Source of the DNA: Monocercomonoides exilis
Lineage: Eukaryota; Preaxostyla; Oxymonadida; Polymastigidae
DNA: 64,000 bases
Assembly: GCA_001643675.2 (NCBI GenBank)
Contig: LSRY02000016.1
Coordinates: 930,001 to 994,000 of the forward strand
Direction of reading: 5' to 3'
Of the stretch, positions 10,701-22,300 are shown one piece after another; position 1 is the stretch's first letter, and each line of letters opens with the position of its first letter. The translations under genes and the position numbers were made by a program. The notes under the pieces were generated by a model. That model ran no database searches and had not been told where the DNA came from. It was given only the letters and a program-made list of their open reading frames with translations.

Positions 10701-13000
10701 AGTTTGTGGAAGAAGAATTGATGACATTCGAATTGAAGTCTCAAAAAAGAGAAGAGAAGAGAAGAAGAGGTGAAGAGAAAATTTCCAGAAATAATTTGAT
10801 TTTTCTGGATATGATGGGAAATGTTTTATTTCAGGAAATGAAGAATATGACGATGAAGAAAAAGAAGAAATCTATGCTGGCTCCTTTGAATGTAATTTAA
10901 ACATAAGGTATTGAAGACCTTTAAAGAAACAATAAGAGATATATGAATTGAAGAATAAAACGGAAGTGTTGAGTCGATTGGAGAAACGAATGAAAAAAGG
11001 AAAACAATCTGTCGAAGAATGAAACTGAATTGAGGAATTAATTGGGCTGATCTTTTGATAATTGAGCAGGTTTGTTTGATTCTTTGGCGAAGAATCGAGA
11101 AATGTGATAAAACATTTTCGGAATGAAAAGTGGAGGAGAAGTTGAAGAAGGAATGCAAAAAGAAGAAGAAATCGAAGAGGAAATAATCGCCTTTGAAACA
11201 ATCGTTTGATGGAAATTGTGTCGAAGTGGATATTCTGAGAGAAAATAATCAGCAAGCAATTGGAAGCATTCTCCCTTTCCAGATATAAAATTGTGATTCT
11301 TTTCAAACTATTCCAGAAGAATAGCACAATTCCCATTTTGATCATTTACGCCTTGAACAATGCCATAAAGAGGTTGCTACAGGATGTTAGTTTATGTTTT
11401 TGTTTAATATTTTTCTTCAACCATTTCATGAAGCAATTTTTCCTAAAAGTCCATCGCGAAAGCTTCCTTTCGATCAAGAGCAGCATTTTCTTGTGAACAT
11501 TGATAAGACCTATGAAAGAAGAAATGCATCTTCAAAAAAGTGTCAAAAGCTCTCGGTTGCAGAAGGCTTTGAAATACATCTAATCCATTATGAGAAGGCG
11601 ATGTTTTGCGCAGATGATGAAGAAGTGAATTTAGAAATGCACGAGTGGTAATTCTCCCGTTTGGCAGAAGGTTTGAGGCATTCGTCAATTTGGCAAGCAG
11701 AACGCATGAAGAAGATGCAAATAATGAAGGAGTGTAATGATGAGATAGAAACTCAGATTGAACTGAATAAATGATAATGAAGAAAAAGGCAAAGTTGATG
11801 AAAGCGGATCTATTCTTTTCATTTCATTTTGTTTGCTCTCGACACTTTGCTCAATTCCTCATGACCAATGGCTTTGGCTCTTATTTCTTAGTATTCCTCA
11901 GGCGAAAAGGAGTCAAATGATATATATTTGAAGTTATTTACCGAAATCAAAGGAATAATAGATTTTCTAGAAGAAGAATAATTCTTTGTAACATACGTGC
12001 ATTGGCTTCTGAATCATGTGAAAAGGCGAAATAAGGCAGCGATGTGGCAGTTGAAGAGAGTCAGCAGATTGCTCAAAAAATGTAGCGATTGCAAAAGCTA
12101 AGGCAGAACTGAGTTGATTCGAAGCTGCTGGCTTTGTTGCCGAGAAAAAGAAGTATTTCTTTGTTCTGGTTGGACAGAAAACTTGTGCTCCAACATCGCT
12201 GTAAAAAAATGGAGGTGATTAAGCTTTTATAATTAAATATGAAAATGCTTTTGTTGAAGGGGAAAGGAAATAAGATTGTTAAAACGGATGAACGTTGAGA
12301 ATTATTGATGAAAAAGATGAAGATGAAAATGGCGATGATGTTGGAGAAAATAAAGTGGATATGACCATTTAATTGAATTCAAAAATATGCTTCACTAAAA
12401 TTCATTCTGAAAAGCTAAGAAGATTTGAAAAAGTATTCAGCAGTTGCAATTTATCCATGTTTCATTCCATGTTTTCACCTCTTCGATACCGATGAATATC
12501 GTCATTTCAACAGATGCTTGCTATGTAGAATAAAAAAGATTATGTGCATAGCCATCGTTTAAAATGAAGTTTAGTTTTTTCTATTTCTTTTATTTTCTTT
12601 TAAATTTCTTTGTCTCCTTGTTGCTCTTCATAAGTTTCCAATTATCATGTCATTTTTCATTCTGACGTATAAATTCAATTTATTCCTGTTCCCGCATATT
12701 ATTTCCCGTTAACCTCCTTTTCCATCTCGCAATCAGATAATCTTGCAATTCGCATTTTTGATCAGATTATTTTTTATGGTATTTGAAAATGAAACTTTCG
12801 AACACTTTTTTATTCTATTTACCTTTTCACATTGATATTTTTTCATAATATTTTGGAACAAAATCACTTTTTTTAAAAGTAACTGAACGTTGTCTCTTTT
12901 TATTTATGAAAAGAGTTGTAACAATTAAAAAATCAAAGAGAAAAATCAAAATAAATATTTTTCAAAATTGAATAAAATGTCATAACACATAAAACTGCCT
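7721..13000. other. Gene-poor region with degraded coding scraps
   Basis: No intact gene was recognised in these 5.3 kb. The longest frames are about 80-160 codons and are disrupted. On the minus strand near 9195-9476 a hydrophobic stretch resembles a signal peptide but has no in-frame ATG. Near 11443-11688 (minus) and 10680-11160 (plus, Lys/Glu-rich) there are short protein-like runs broken by stops. About 11960-12198 (minus) has another short open run. No tRNA or rRNA signature was recognised. It could be an eroded surface-protein copy or simply intergenic; transcripts would decide. Confidence 0.5.
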
Positions 13001-16000
13001 TCAAATATTTTGCGTGTCGTGCTCAACTTGCCGAGGAGTTGGGCGAAATTTCGTTGTGCTTATTTGCGGTTGGCTGGGCACAGGAGGAATGCGAGAAAAC
13101 GAGACCTGGCGCTTTTGGTTCAATGAAGAAGAAGAAGAAGATGATGATGATGATGATGACAATGACAATGAATATGATCCAACTCCTTCATCACCTCCCC
13201 TTTTATTCGAGTTCTCTTTCCCTTCTCTCAGACGCCTCTCGTGCTCTTTCTGTTTGTCCCTCGTTGACTCAAACCCTGGCGGAGTAGTACACTCAGCACC
13301 TTCCTCTGCTTTCCTCTTGTTCTCCTTCTCACACTCGTTGATCTGGCTGAGACTGACTCCCTTCAGCAGCACGCCCTGCCCGCCAAAGGGAATGTCTGCT
13401 GCCACATCTTCTCTCCTTCCGGTGCTCCTCCGGCGAAACAGCTGGTTCCGTGTCTGCCGCGGAGAGAGGGTCATTGGCGTGGGTGAAAGAGGGGATGATG
13501 TTGATGAAGAGACAGATGTTGAGGCAGATGTCGAAAGAGGTGCCACAGAAAGCGAATGAGATGAAAATGTTAGAGAAGGAATGACAACACCTGCAGACGA
13601 AGACGGGATCGAAGGAGCCGATGGAGGCAGTACAGCTTGTTGGAGGATATGTTGATGGAGATCGGCCACAGACACACTCGGCGAAAGGGTGGGCGAAGCA
13701 TATGGCGATGCTTCGAGAGAAGGCGCGTGCGAGAGAGAAGGGTTGGAATGAGAGGGATCGGTGTCCTTTTGCGAGGAGATGATGATGGAAGATGAAGAGG
13801 AGGAAGAAGGTTGACTATTCTGCAACGGAGCGTCAGATGAAGAAACCACATAAGAGTTGAAAACAGGCAAATGCGAATTATGCAAATGCAATTCTTTCCT
13901 TCTCCTTTCTTCTTTCCTCTCCTTGTTCCTTCTCCTCTCCCTCGCTTCTCTTCTCTTCTGTACCTCCTTCCTCTTCTTCTCCTTCTTCTGTTCTTCCACA
14001 ATGCAGATCTCCTCCTTCGCTATGCCCCTCGCTGCAAGCCACGCATCTGCAGCATCACCCACATTACGCAGAAGAGAGAGCAAAGGCAGCGGAAGCGACA
14101 AAAGCGTTGATCTGATACGATGGCTTGGGGTAGAGGCGTTTGAAGGGTTCTGTGGGAATGAATGGAAAGCGGATGACTTGTTGGATGCAGGGGATGATTG
14201 CATTGGATTGAAAGATTCTTCTTCATCACCCGCTTGCTCAGCAGTCGAATCAGCAATCACAAGATCGCTCTCTATTTGGGTGTCTATGGTAGGCACGGCT
14301 ATCAAAACAGGAGGCAGTTGAGCATTGTTCATTTGCGGTTGTGATTGTTTCTGTTGCTGATTCTGTTGTTGTGTGTGTGTTGTGTTTGGATGCACATGCA
14401 AAGCGGACGGAATCGAATGTGGATCCAAAACAACAACATGTCTTTCTGTATCACTTCCTGTGCTGTTGCCTTTACTCAAATCATTTTGTTCATTATGTGT
14501 GTTTGATTTCCGCTTCTCTCCCTTTTTGCCTCCTCCTCCTCCTCCTCCTCCTCCTTCTTTTGCTTCCTCGTCAATGCATTCGTCTATAGCTTTGAACAGC
14601 TTTTGCGCTGCCTCTTTTCTTTCTTTCAGATAGATCGCTTTCTTCTCTTCCCACCTCTGTTTGAACTTCTTCTCTCTCTCAATCATCGATTCGACAACTG
14701 AATGGAACTTGAACGGCTTCCTCTTCTTTGCTGTTTCTGGCTTGCTCTTCGCTTGTGAAAGAATTGGAGGAAATGCACTTTGACGACTGCTTTGCTTATT
14801 GTAGTTGTTTTGAATTTTGCTTAATTCTTTAGCATCTTCATCATCTTTCTCCCTATTCTCTTTCCTTTCTTTCCCTTCTTCTCCTTCTCCTTCTCCTTCC
14901 TCATCCTCATCTTTCTCTCCCTTTCCCTGCGAAATCTCCAGAATCACGTTTCTTTTGTAAGCTGACAGCACACTTTTCACAAAATGCCCCCATCTCTCGT
15001 TTATCTCCCTCTTTCTCCTTTCCTCCTCTTCTGCTGCCAAATCCACAACAGCAGGCCTCAGAGTCGCAGAAGTCGCAATCAATGACTGGGGATCAACAAC
15101 AAGAAGAGAAGGAGAAGAAGAGGAAGAAGAAGAAACATGCTCTCCTCCTTCTTCAAATCCAGATGCTGTGCTTTCTTCTTCTTCTTCTTCAACTTTTTCA
15201 CTCACATATTCTTCTTCTCCTTCTTCGAATTCACTTTCGCTGTTAATGCTTTCACTTGAGTTGTTGTTACCACTTTGGAATTCTTTCAAAACAGCCTCTG
15301 AAATCTTCTTGTGCAACTCATTTTGCATTTCTGTTTTGTTATTTGAATCAACTCCATTTGCATCTCTTTCATTAGATTTCATTAAAAATGATCTTTCAGT
15401 TGTGACATTTGAGGAAAGAGAAGAAGATGATAAGTCAATTGATTCATTGGTATTACTCAGGCTCTGTTTTGAAGGCGAGCCAGAAACGGTGTGTGAGAAA
15501 GAGGAAAGAGAAGGATAAGTCTGAAGTGTCTTTGATGAAATGACATCAGCAGGGAGAGAAGGATGAGAGGAATAAATAGAAGACAGCTTATTGAGATGGA
15601 GTTGGGATGAAGGTGAAGTGGAAGAAAAAAGTTGTTGTGGAATTTCTTTGTTTGGTGGTGGAAAAGAATTGTTTCCTTGTTCAGTTTGAGGAAAATTATC
15701 AGCATTTTCTATTTCTTTGTTAAGAACTCCTAAAAACTCTCTCTTCTTCTTCTGTTGCTGTTCAAATTGAGAAATCAATTTTGAATAAGAAAACGAAGTA
15801 TTTTTATCATCGTCATCATCTTCTTCGTTCTCATCAAATAACCCACGATCACTTTTTATCTGAGCAAGCATGTTTTCCGCTTCCAAAATAGTTCCATTTA
15901 TCGAAGTTGCAAGAGACGATAGCGTCTGCTTAGAGATCTTGCCGCATTCCATCAGAATGCTTCTCATAAGCACCTCTTCTTCTTCACAAACGCTGCCAAC

Positions 16001-19000
16001 CAAACAAGAGAGCGAAGCTTGCTCATCTTTTTCTTTGCTATTTAATTCATTTTGCATTTGTGCGTTTCCTTCATTTTCATTCAATTTCTCTGAATTTTTG
16101 CTTTTTTCGTCATTTTTATTGAAAGATTGCTCATTTTCTGTTCCAACCGAACCAAAAAGCGGTTGATAAAATCTGTCTTTTATGAACCCAGTTATCTTCT
16201 CTGGCTTTCCATTCACACTCAAAACGATGTTTTCCTGTTCTCTTTCTTCTCTTTCTTCTCTTTCTTCTTCTTCTTCTTTTCTTTCTTCCTCTTCTTCTTC
16301 TTCTTCGATTTTCCTCAAAACCCCACAAAACTTCTCTTCCATCTCCTTTCTCTCTTCTCTTCGTATTCTTTCTGTTCTCATCTTCCTCCTCATGTTTCCA
16401 TTGTTTTTCTCGCTCTCTTTCCATTCTTCCTCCTCCAGCTGCTGTTGAAGCCTTTTGTTCTTCTCTTTCTCTTCCTCCAATTTCGCTTCCATTTTCTTCG
16501 CTTCTTCCTTCGCCTCTTCCAATTTCTGCTCCCACATGCTTTCTTTGTCAGCAAACTGTATCATCATCTCCCTTTTCATCTCTTTCTCTTTCTCTTTCTC
16601 TTTATACTCTTTCTCTTCCTCCTCTCCCTTCCTTTGCTTTGCTTCTTCTTCTTCCTTTTGCTTCTGTCTTTCACTCGCAATCACACAAAGCAAGTCAAAA
16701 CGATTCATATGGGCCACATCTTCAACACATTCCACATTTATTCCCCTCTTCTCCATCTCTTCTCTTTCTTCTCTTTCTCTTTCTTTCTCCCTCTTTTCTT
16801 TGTTTGCCCCCTCATTCTCTTCTTCTCCCGCCCTTCTCTGTTTCTGCCTCTGTTCTTCTGCTTCTTCTTCTAACACTCTCAATCTCTCCTCCAGAAATAT
16901 CTGCTTTCCTTTCTCTCTTGACAGCTCTTCTTCGTGCTCTTTCATCAACTTCAGCTCGTTCTCCCTCATCTCACTCATTTTGGCCTCGTTTTCTCTGCAC
17001 TCGTTCTGCCAATGGTCGGCTGCCTCCTTCTTCGCTTCAACTTCCTTCTCTAATTCGTTCACTTCCTTTTGCAAGCGCCGAATTTTCTCTTTCATTTTCT
17101 CCATCTCTTCGTCTTCTGCTTGCTCTGAAAGACGCATTCTGGCTGCATATTCTCTTTTCGCCACTTTCTCCGCTTCTTCTTCGGCTTCTTTCTCTTCCTC
17201 TTCTTCTTCCAGTCGCTTTCGCTCGTTCTCTTTGATAGCTTCGTTAATCACTCGTTGCATTTGTTTGGCAAAGGATTGACGTAAATCTGTTTGAGATACA
17301 ATAAAAAAAAGAGAGAGAAAGAAAATTAATATTAAAAAAAAAAGATAATTGGAGATGGAAGGAAAAGATGGAAGAATAGAAAAAGAAAGAGAGGAAGAGA
17401 AAAAGCAAAAAGAAAAATTAAAAAAAAAAAAAAAAGAATTTTAATTGAATGACGAAAAGTGAATTGTATTGAAAAGTCAACAACAATCACAACAATCTTT
17501 CAAATGCATACGTTGAAACTTCTCCAACTGAAGGCTTTTCTTCTTTTCCATGTCAGAAAGAAGCGACTGAAAAGAAGGAACTTGTGTGTTCTTCGGTGAA
17601 CGCAGCGAAGCAGGTGGAGTGGAAGAGCGGGAAATGGGCTTATTTTCTGAAGATGGATAAGAATCAGAATTTGGATTAGAATTTGGATTTGAAGAAGAAG
17701 AAGAAGAAGAAGAAGAAGAAGAAGAAGAAGAAGAAGAAGGAGAGAAAGACACAGAAGAAGAAGGGGATGATAAGGATTCGCAAACAAGAGGAGGGAGGAT
17801 AACAGAACGAGGAGCAGAATGAGGGCGTGAATGTGCTGAGTGTGTTGAATGTGACTTGCTGTCTGTTGAAAAAGAAGGAGAAGACGTGAATTGGATGGGG
17901 GAGACAGATGTGCGGGAAGAAGGGCGGGGGCGGGATGTGAATAGAGAAGAAGGAGAAAGAGGTTGAGATGGTGAAGAAGAAGAAGATGATGATGAGGGGG
18001 AAGAGGATGAAGTGAAAGAGGAAGAAGAGGAAGAAGAATCAGAAGCAGAAGAAGAAGTCTTGTGGTTTTGTGATGTGTTTTGAGGTGTCTTCAGAGAGAG
18101 GTATGTTTGAGGTGAAATTGAGCGTGTGGGCGACAGCCTTGAAGATTGGCTGGAAAGAAACGGATCTTCAAACATTGCACCAACAGCAGTGGTGCTTTCA
18201 TTATCTTCGCTTTCAGTCGCCCGCGGCGTTGCTGGCTGCGAACGCGTTAAACGGCCTGTAACGTCCACTTTTTCGTCTTCGTCTTTTTGTGCTAGGAATT
18301 TTTCGATTGTGGTAAAAAAAAGAAATAAAAGTTTAATTCATTAAATATAAACTCAAAAATGAAAAAATTTTGACAAACCTTTGCTGCTTTTGCTTCTGTT
18401 CAAACCACCTGCAATTGAAGGTGACGGAGATATCAACTGGGGCGTTTCCAAAGGAAGCCTTGCAAATTCCGCCATATCGTATTCGGTTGCTCTTTTCATC
18501 AACCATTCGAATAGCGAATCAAAAATTGCTTTTTGCTCAGCTTGCTTTGTGTCGTAGCGAGAAAACACAAAATTGAGACGATTTTGTGCAGCCTAAAATG
18601 AGTCATTTTTAAAATTGTGAAAAAAAATTCATCCTTTGAAAAAAGACTTAATTTTTCTTTCACCACAAACATCATAATCAAGTGAAGGAGAATCGTATCT
18701 AACACGTTCTGATAGCGGAGACGTTCGAGGAGAACGAGGTGAAGATGAAGAACGCGAAGTGCTTAAAGGTACATCAACATCCGATTCCGAATGAGGACTA
18801 ACAGTTGCATTATCTGTTTCCATCTGTGAATCTTCAGCATCATCAGTACCTTCTGCCTGCGCTGGTTGTTGCTGAGTGATAATCTGTGGTGATGTTGCTG
18901 ACTCGTATTTTTGTAGAGCATCAACCATTCTATCGTTGATTGCTTGCAATTGAGTTTTTTCCTCAAGTTTTTTCTATTATTTTAAAATTATCAACAATAT

Positions 19001-19248
19001 GCAGGAAAAATACAAAATAATTTTGAGAATCAGAAATAAAATACTTTTTCATATTCCTGCACAATATTTTGCCGACTAAACAAATTCAAGGAAATAATGA
19101 TATAATTGTTTTTAACATTTTGCAACTATGATTTAAATGCAAACTCTGGATCGTGAAATTTAGGCTTTCTGGGTTGGGCCTGAGGTTTTTTCCGAGAATA
19201 ATCTATTTTAGCCTGCCGTTTAGGCTTTTGTGTCAATGAAGATTTCAT
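13001..19248 (-). CDS. Six-exon long coiled-coil, Ser/Glu-rich protein (1,911 aa, unknown function)
   Basis: Proposed exons, minus strand: 19248-19127, 19075-19045, 18973-18671, 18592-18379, 18291-17512 and 17286-13001. All five introns are GT-AG (51, 71, 78, 87 and 225 bp; donors GTTGCA, GTATTT, GTTTGT twice, GTATGC) and the phases join exactly to 1,912 codons. The N-terminus is short and basic (MKSSLTQKPKRQAKIDYSRK), then a helical stretch (SYRQNIVQEYEKKLEEKTQ) built across a 31-nt exon. Exon 5 is almost pure Ser/Pro low complexity. From about residue 490 to 845 there is a strong Glu/Lys coiled coil, then acidic and Ser-rich linkers, a run of ten glycines near residue 1400, a second basic helix near 1590 and a Ser/Pro tail. 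No enzyme motif was seen. A cytoskeletal or scaffold role is only a guess. It is divergent from the 19361 gene. Large plus-strand frames inside exon 6 are antisense shadows. Confidence 0.8.
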
Positions 19249-19330
19249 TCACAACAACACAAAAACTGGCAGAGAAAAAAGTATGGCTTGCGATAATTGA
19301 AGAAGGGTCGGATCGAATTAAAAATCGTTT

Positions 19331-19358
19331 TAACCCTCTATTTAGAGGGTTATATAAG
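19331..19358. promoter_or_regulatory. Perfect 22-nt palindrome plus TATA-like box in the divergent promoter
   Basis: Between start codons 112 bp apart (19248 minus, 19361 plus), TAACCCTCTA (19331-19340) pairs perfectly with TAGAGGGTTA (19343-19352) around a TT loop. TATATAAG (19351-19358) follows directly and ends 2 bp before the plus-strand ATG. Since the palindrome is symmetrical it could serve both genes, as a dimeric-factor site or core promoter element. No known motif is claimed. Confidence 0.5.
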
Positions 19359-19360
19359 TA

Positions 19361-22300
19361 ATGAATCGGCTTATTTTATTACACACAAAATCTATTAGGA
19401 ATTCAGTTTCTCAACTTGAAGTGAAACAAAAACAATCAACAGTTAAGGCAATACTTTACAATTTGCGTATTCTTTCCTCATGGTTGCAGTTTACAACACG
19501 CAAATTGTTAACGTATCCAATATTTACTGCACTTCTGACAGAAATTACAGGAGCAATAAATTGTTCAGATGCTTCTGTGAGAATTGCTGTATTATCAATT
19601 TTACCTCAAATTCTGGAACAAACACCCGAAGAATTCAAAATTGACACAGTTTCTCTCATATTTAGTATAACAGCTCATTATCCGCCGCGTGTGAGAGATC
19701 TCTCGTTCAGAATATGCTTTCCGTTAGGCATTTCTGTGAGTAAATCTAGCCAATTCGTTGTGCAAAATTCACTAACTTCTGTTCTTCAAGAAGAAATAAT
19801 ATGTAAAACTGCAAAAGAGAATTCGATTCTTCAATTTTTTGCGAGCCCGTTAGTGCTGCATCACTTATCTGAACGTTTTGCTCAAAATTCAGCTTTCACT
19901 TTTTCTGATTTAAATTTTGCCATAATATCCTCGCTTCCATCATCAAGCCATGAAGATGGTTGTTGCATATCAAAGATTTTTGCTGCATTTTCTGAAAGAT
20001 CAAGAGATTCTGTTAAACTTTACCATATTTCAAAGATAATATCTTTGCTATTATCTGTTTGGATTTCAAAAGAAAACGAGTTCAATCGATCGGATTTGCC
20101 TGAACTTTCCTCTCGAAGCAATTTGCTTTCTTTAACGCTTGATTGCTTTTCTATGTTGGAGAATCTTCTCCTTTCTAATTTATCTACAGATTCCAATATG
20201 CAATCGAAATCTGGATCAGGCTTTTGGAATCCATCTGATTATTGGCTGTTCAGTAAAAAGTTCAATGAAACTTCAAAGGATGGAAAAGCTGATCATGTTC
20301 TGCAAGATTTTTATGAAAGTTACTACGAGGATAAATCTGATCATGAATCAATTACAGAAATCGGTTTAAAGAGTTTGCCAAACAGTAATATTTGCAATCT
20401 TGTAGCAGTTTTACAAACAATATTGGAAGCTTTTTTAAAGAAGCAAAAAGATGGGAAATGTCCAAAAACTCATTCTATTCCCACAGAAAGTCTTTCAACA
20501 GAAGAAAAAACCGGCACTGAAGTGGATGATGATAACAAACCATCAAATTTGATACCATCAACAGCAGTCGTTCTTCGTTCTCTTCAGCTGCTTCTTGCCT
20601 TGCTGCACTTTTGGTACCAGCATCGATCCATCACATTTGATGATGTTCAATGCAGCAGAAATGAAAAAATGAAAGAAACGATCAAATCACAAGAACCACG
20701 TTGCTCAAATTCGTCTGATTTTTCAACAAGACAAGTTATTTCTTCTGATGTCTCAAATACAGCGTTGATTCCTCAGATTCCCATCCATTTTAAAGAGACA
20801 GCGTCTTCTTCTCTTTCTGTTTCCACAAATAGTTCAGATTGTTTCCTCCCACCTCAAAAAAGAAATCACACCACCTTTTCACAACTGAGACAATCAACAT
20901 CAAAAAGAAAAGGAAAAAGCTTATCAATACAAACAACAGAATCCCTTCCTATCCAACCAATGCTGCAAACTGGCTCACATTTCATAACTGTTCCTCTTTT
21001 GTCTTCTGTTCTCTCGCTTACAGCACATTCTTCCGCGATGATTGCGTCTTCTGCTCTGAATGTTCTGTCAGCTTATTTCATGTCATTTAACACACTTCAT
21101 TCATTTCATTCACTTCCATTTCAGATTTCGTACAAGCAGCCTTCTCAAAAGAGCAGCACATCACAGCATTACACTTCATTTCTGGATCATCTGCTTCAAC
21201 TTCTTTCTTCTTTCTCTTCCACCACTACCTCCTCTTCTTCTCCTTCTACTTCTCGGATCAAACACAAAGATTTTCAAATTGGCATTTCCAGTGAAAGTTC
21301 GAGACAAGAAAATAGCAAAATCTCCTGCACTGAAGAAATTCAACATTCTTCTTTTAATTCACTGAGAGATCTCGACAATGTGATTTTGACTGTCAATTCA
21401 TCAAATGCCAAATTTCACGAATCTTTCATTCAATTTGTTGAAAGACTCAATTCAGTTGTCTGTACCAAAAAGTGCATAAACAAAGAATTAAACTCACAAG
21501 TTGTTCTTGAACAGGAATCAGATGTAATTAAGACTAACAATATTGAAGCTGATAGCATAAACTCAGCACCTGATCCTCTTATTCGCTCTTCTGCCGCATT
21601 TTGTGCTTCTCATCTGATAAGATTGATTCTTTCGTTTATTTCGCTCGCATTCAAAGAAGAACAACAGAAAATTTCTTGTCAAGTGGATTCTGCTAAAAAA
21701 TTGCATTCTTCTTCTTCTTCTTCATTCTCTTCCAAAATGTCCTCTTTTATTCCTTTTGAATCATTGCATGTTTTTTTGAGGCCATTTGTGAGCAATCAAA
21801 CCACATTTCAAACAGAAAAAGATGAGCGTCAATCAAAAAATTCCTTCATTTCACTTTCTCTTCTCTTTCATATTATCATTTCTGCCTTTGTCACTGAAAC
21901 CTCTCAACAGAAGGAAAAAGAAAAAGATGAAGAAAATGTTCAAACTTCTGCTTCTTCGTTTTCTTCTATGAAACATCCTCTTTCTTCACCTCTTGTTGTG
22001 AGCTTCTCAAGAGATGAAGATGAAAAAGAGAGCGCAATGAAATATGAGGAAATTGATCCATTTTTGAACGCTTTGCATTCATTTGAAGATTCCTCAGTTT
22101 CTAAAAGCACTCAAGATGTGTCATTTTCGAAAAATGAAACTGTTATTCCATCTTCTAATTCATCTAATTTTTCAAATTCTTTAATTTCTTCAAGTTCATC
22201 TTGCTCATCTTTGCTTCTTTCACCTTTCTCTTCTCTTTCTTCTTCGACTTCTCCTCCTCTTCGCGCTATTATCATCGCTATCCACTCCATTCATCACTTC

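Noticed and set aside
16455-17279. Long plus-strand Ser/Phe-rich frames opposite the coiled-coil gene
   Set aside because: Antisense shadows of GAA/GAG/AAG-rich exon 6; the minus frame has spliced exons and coiled-coil periodicity.
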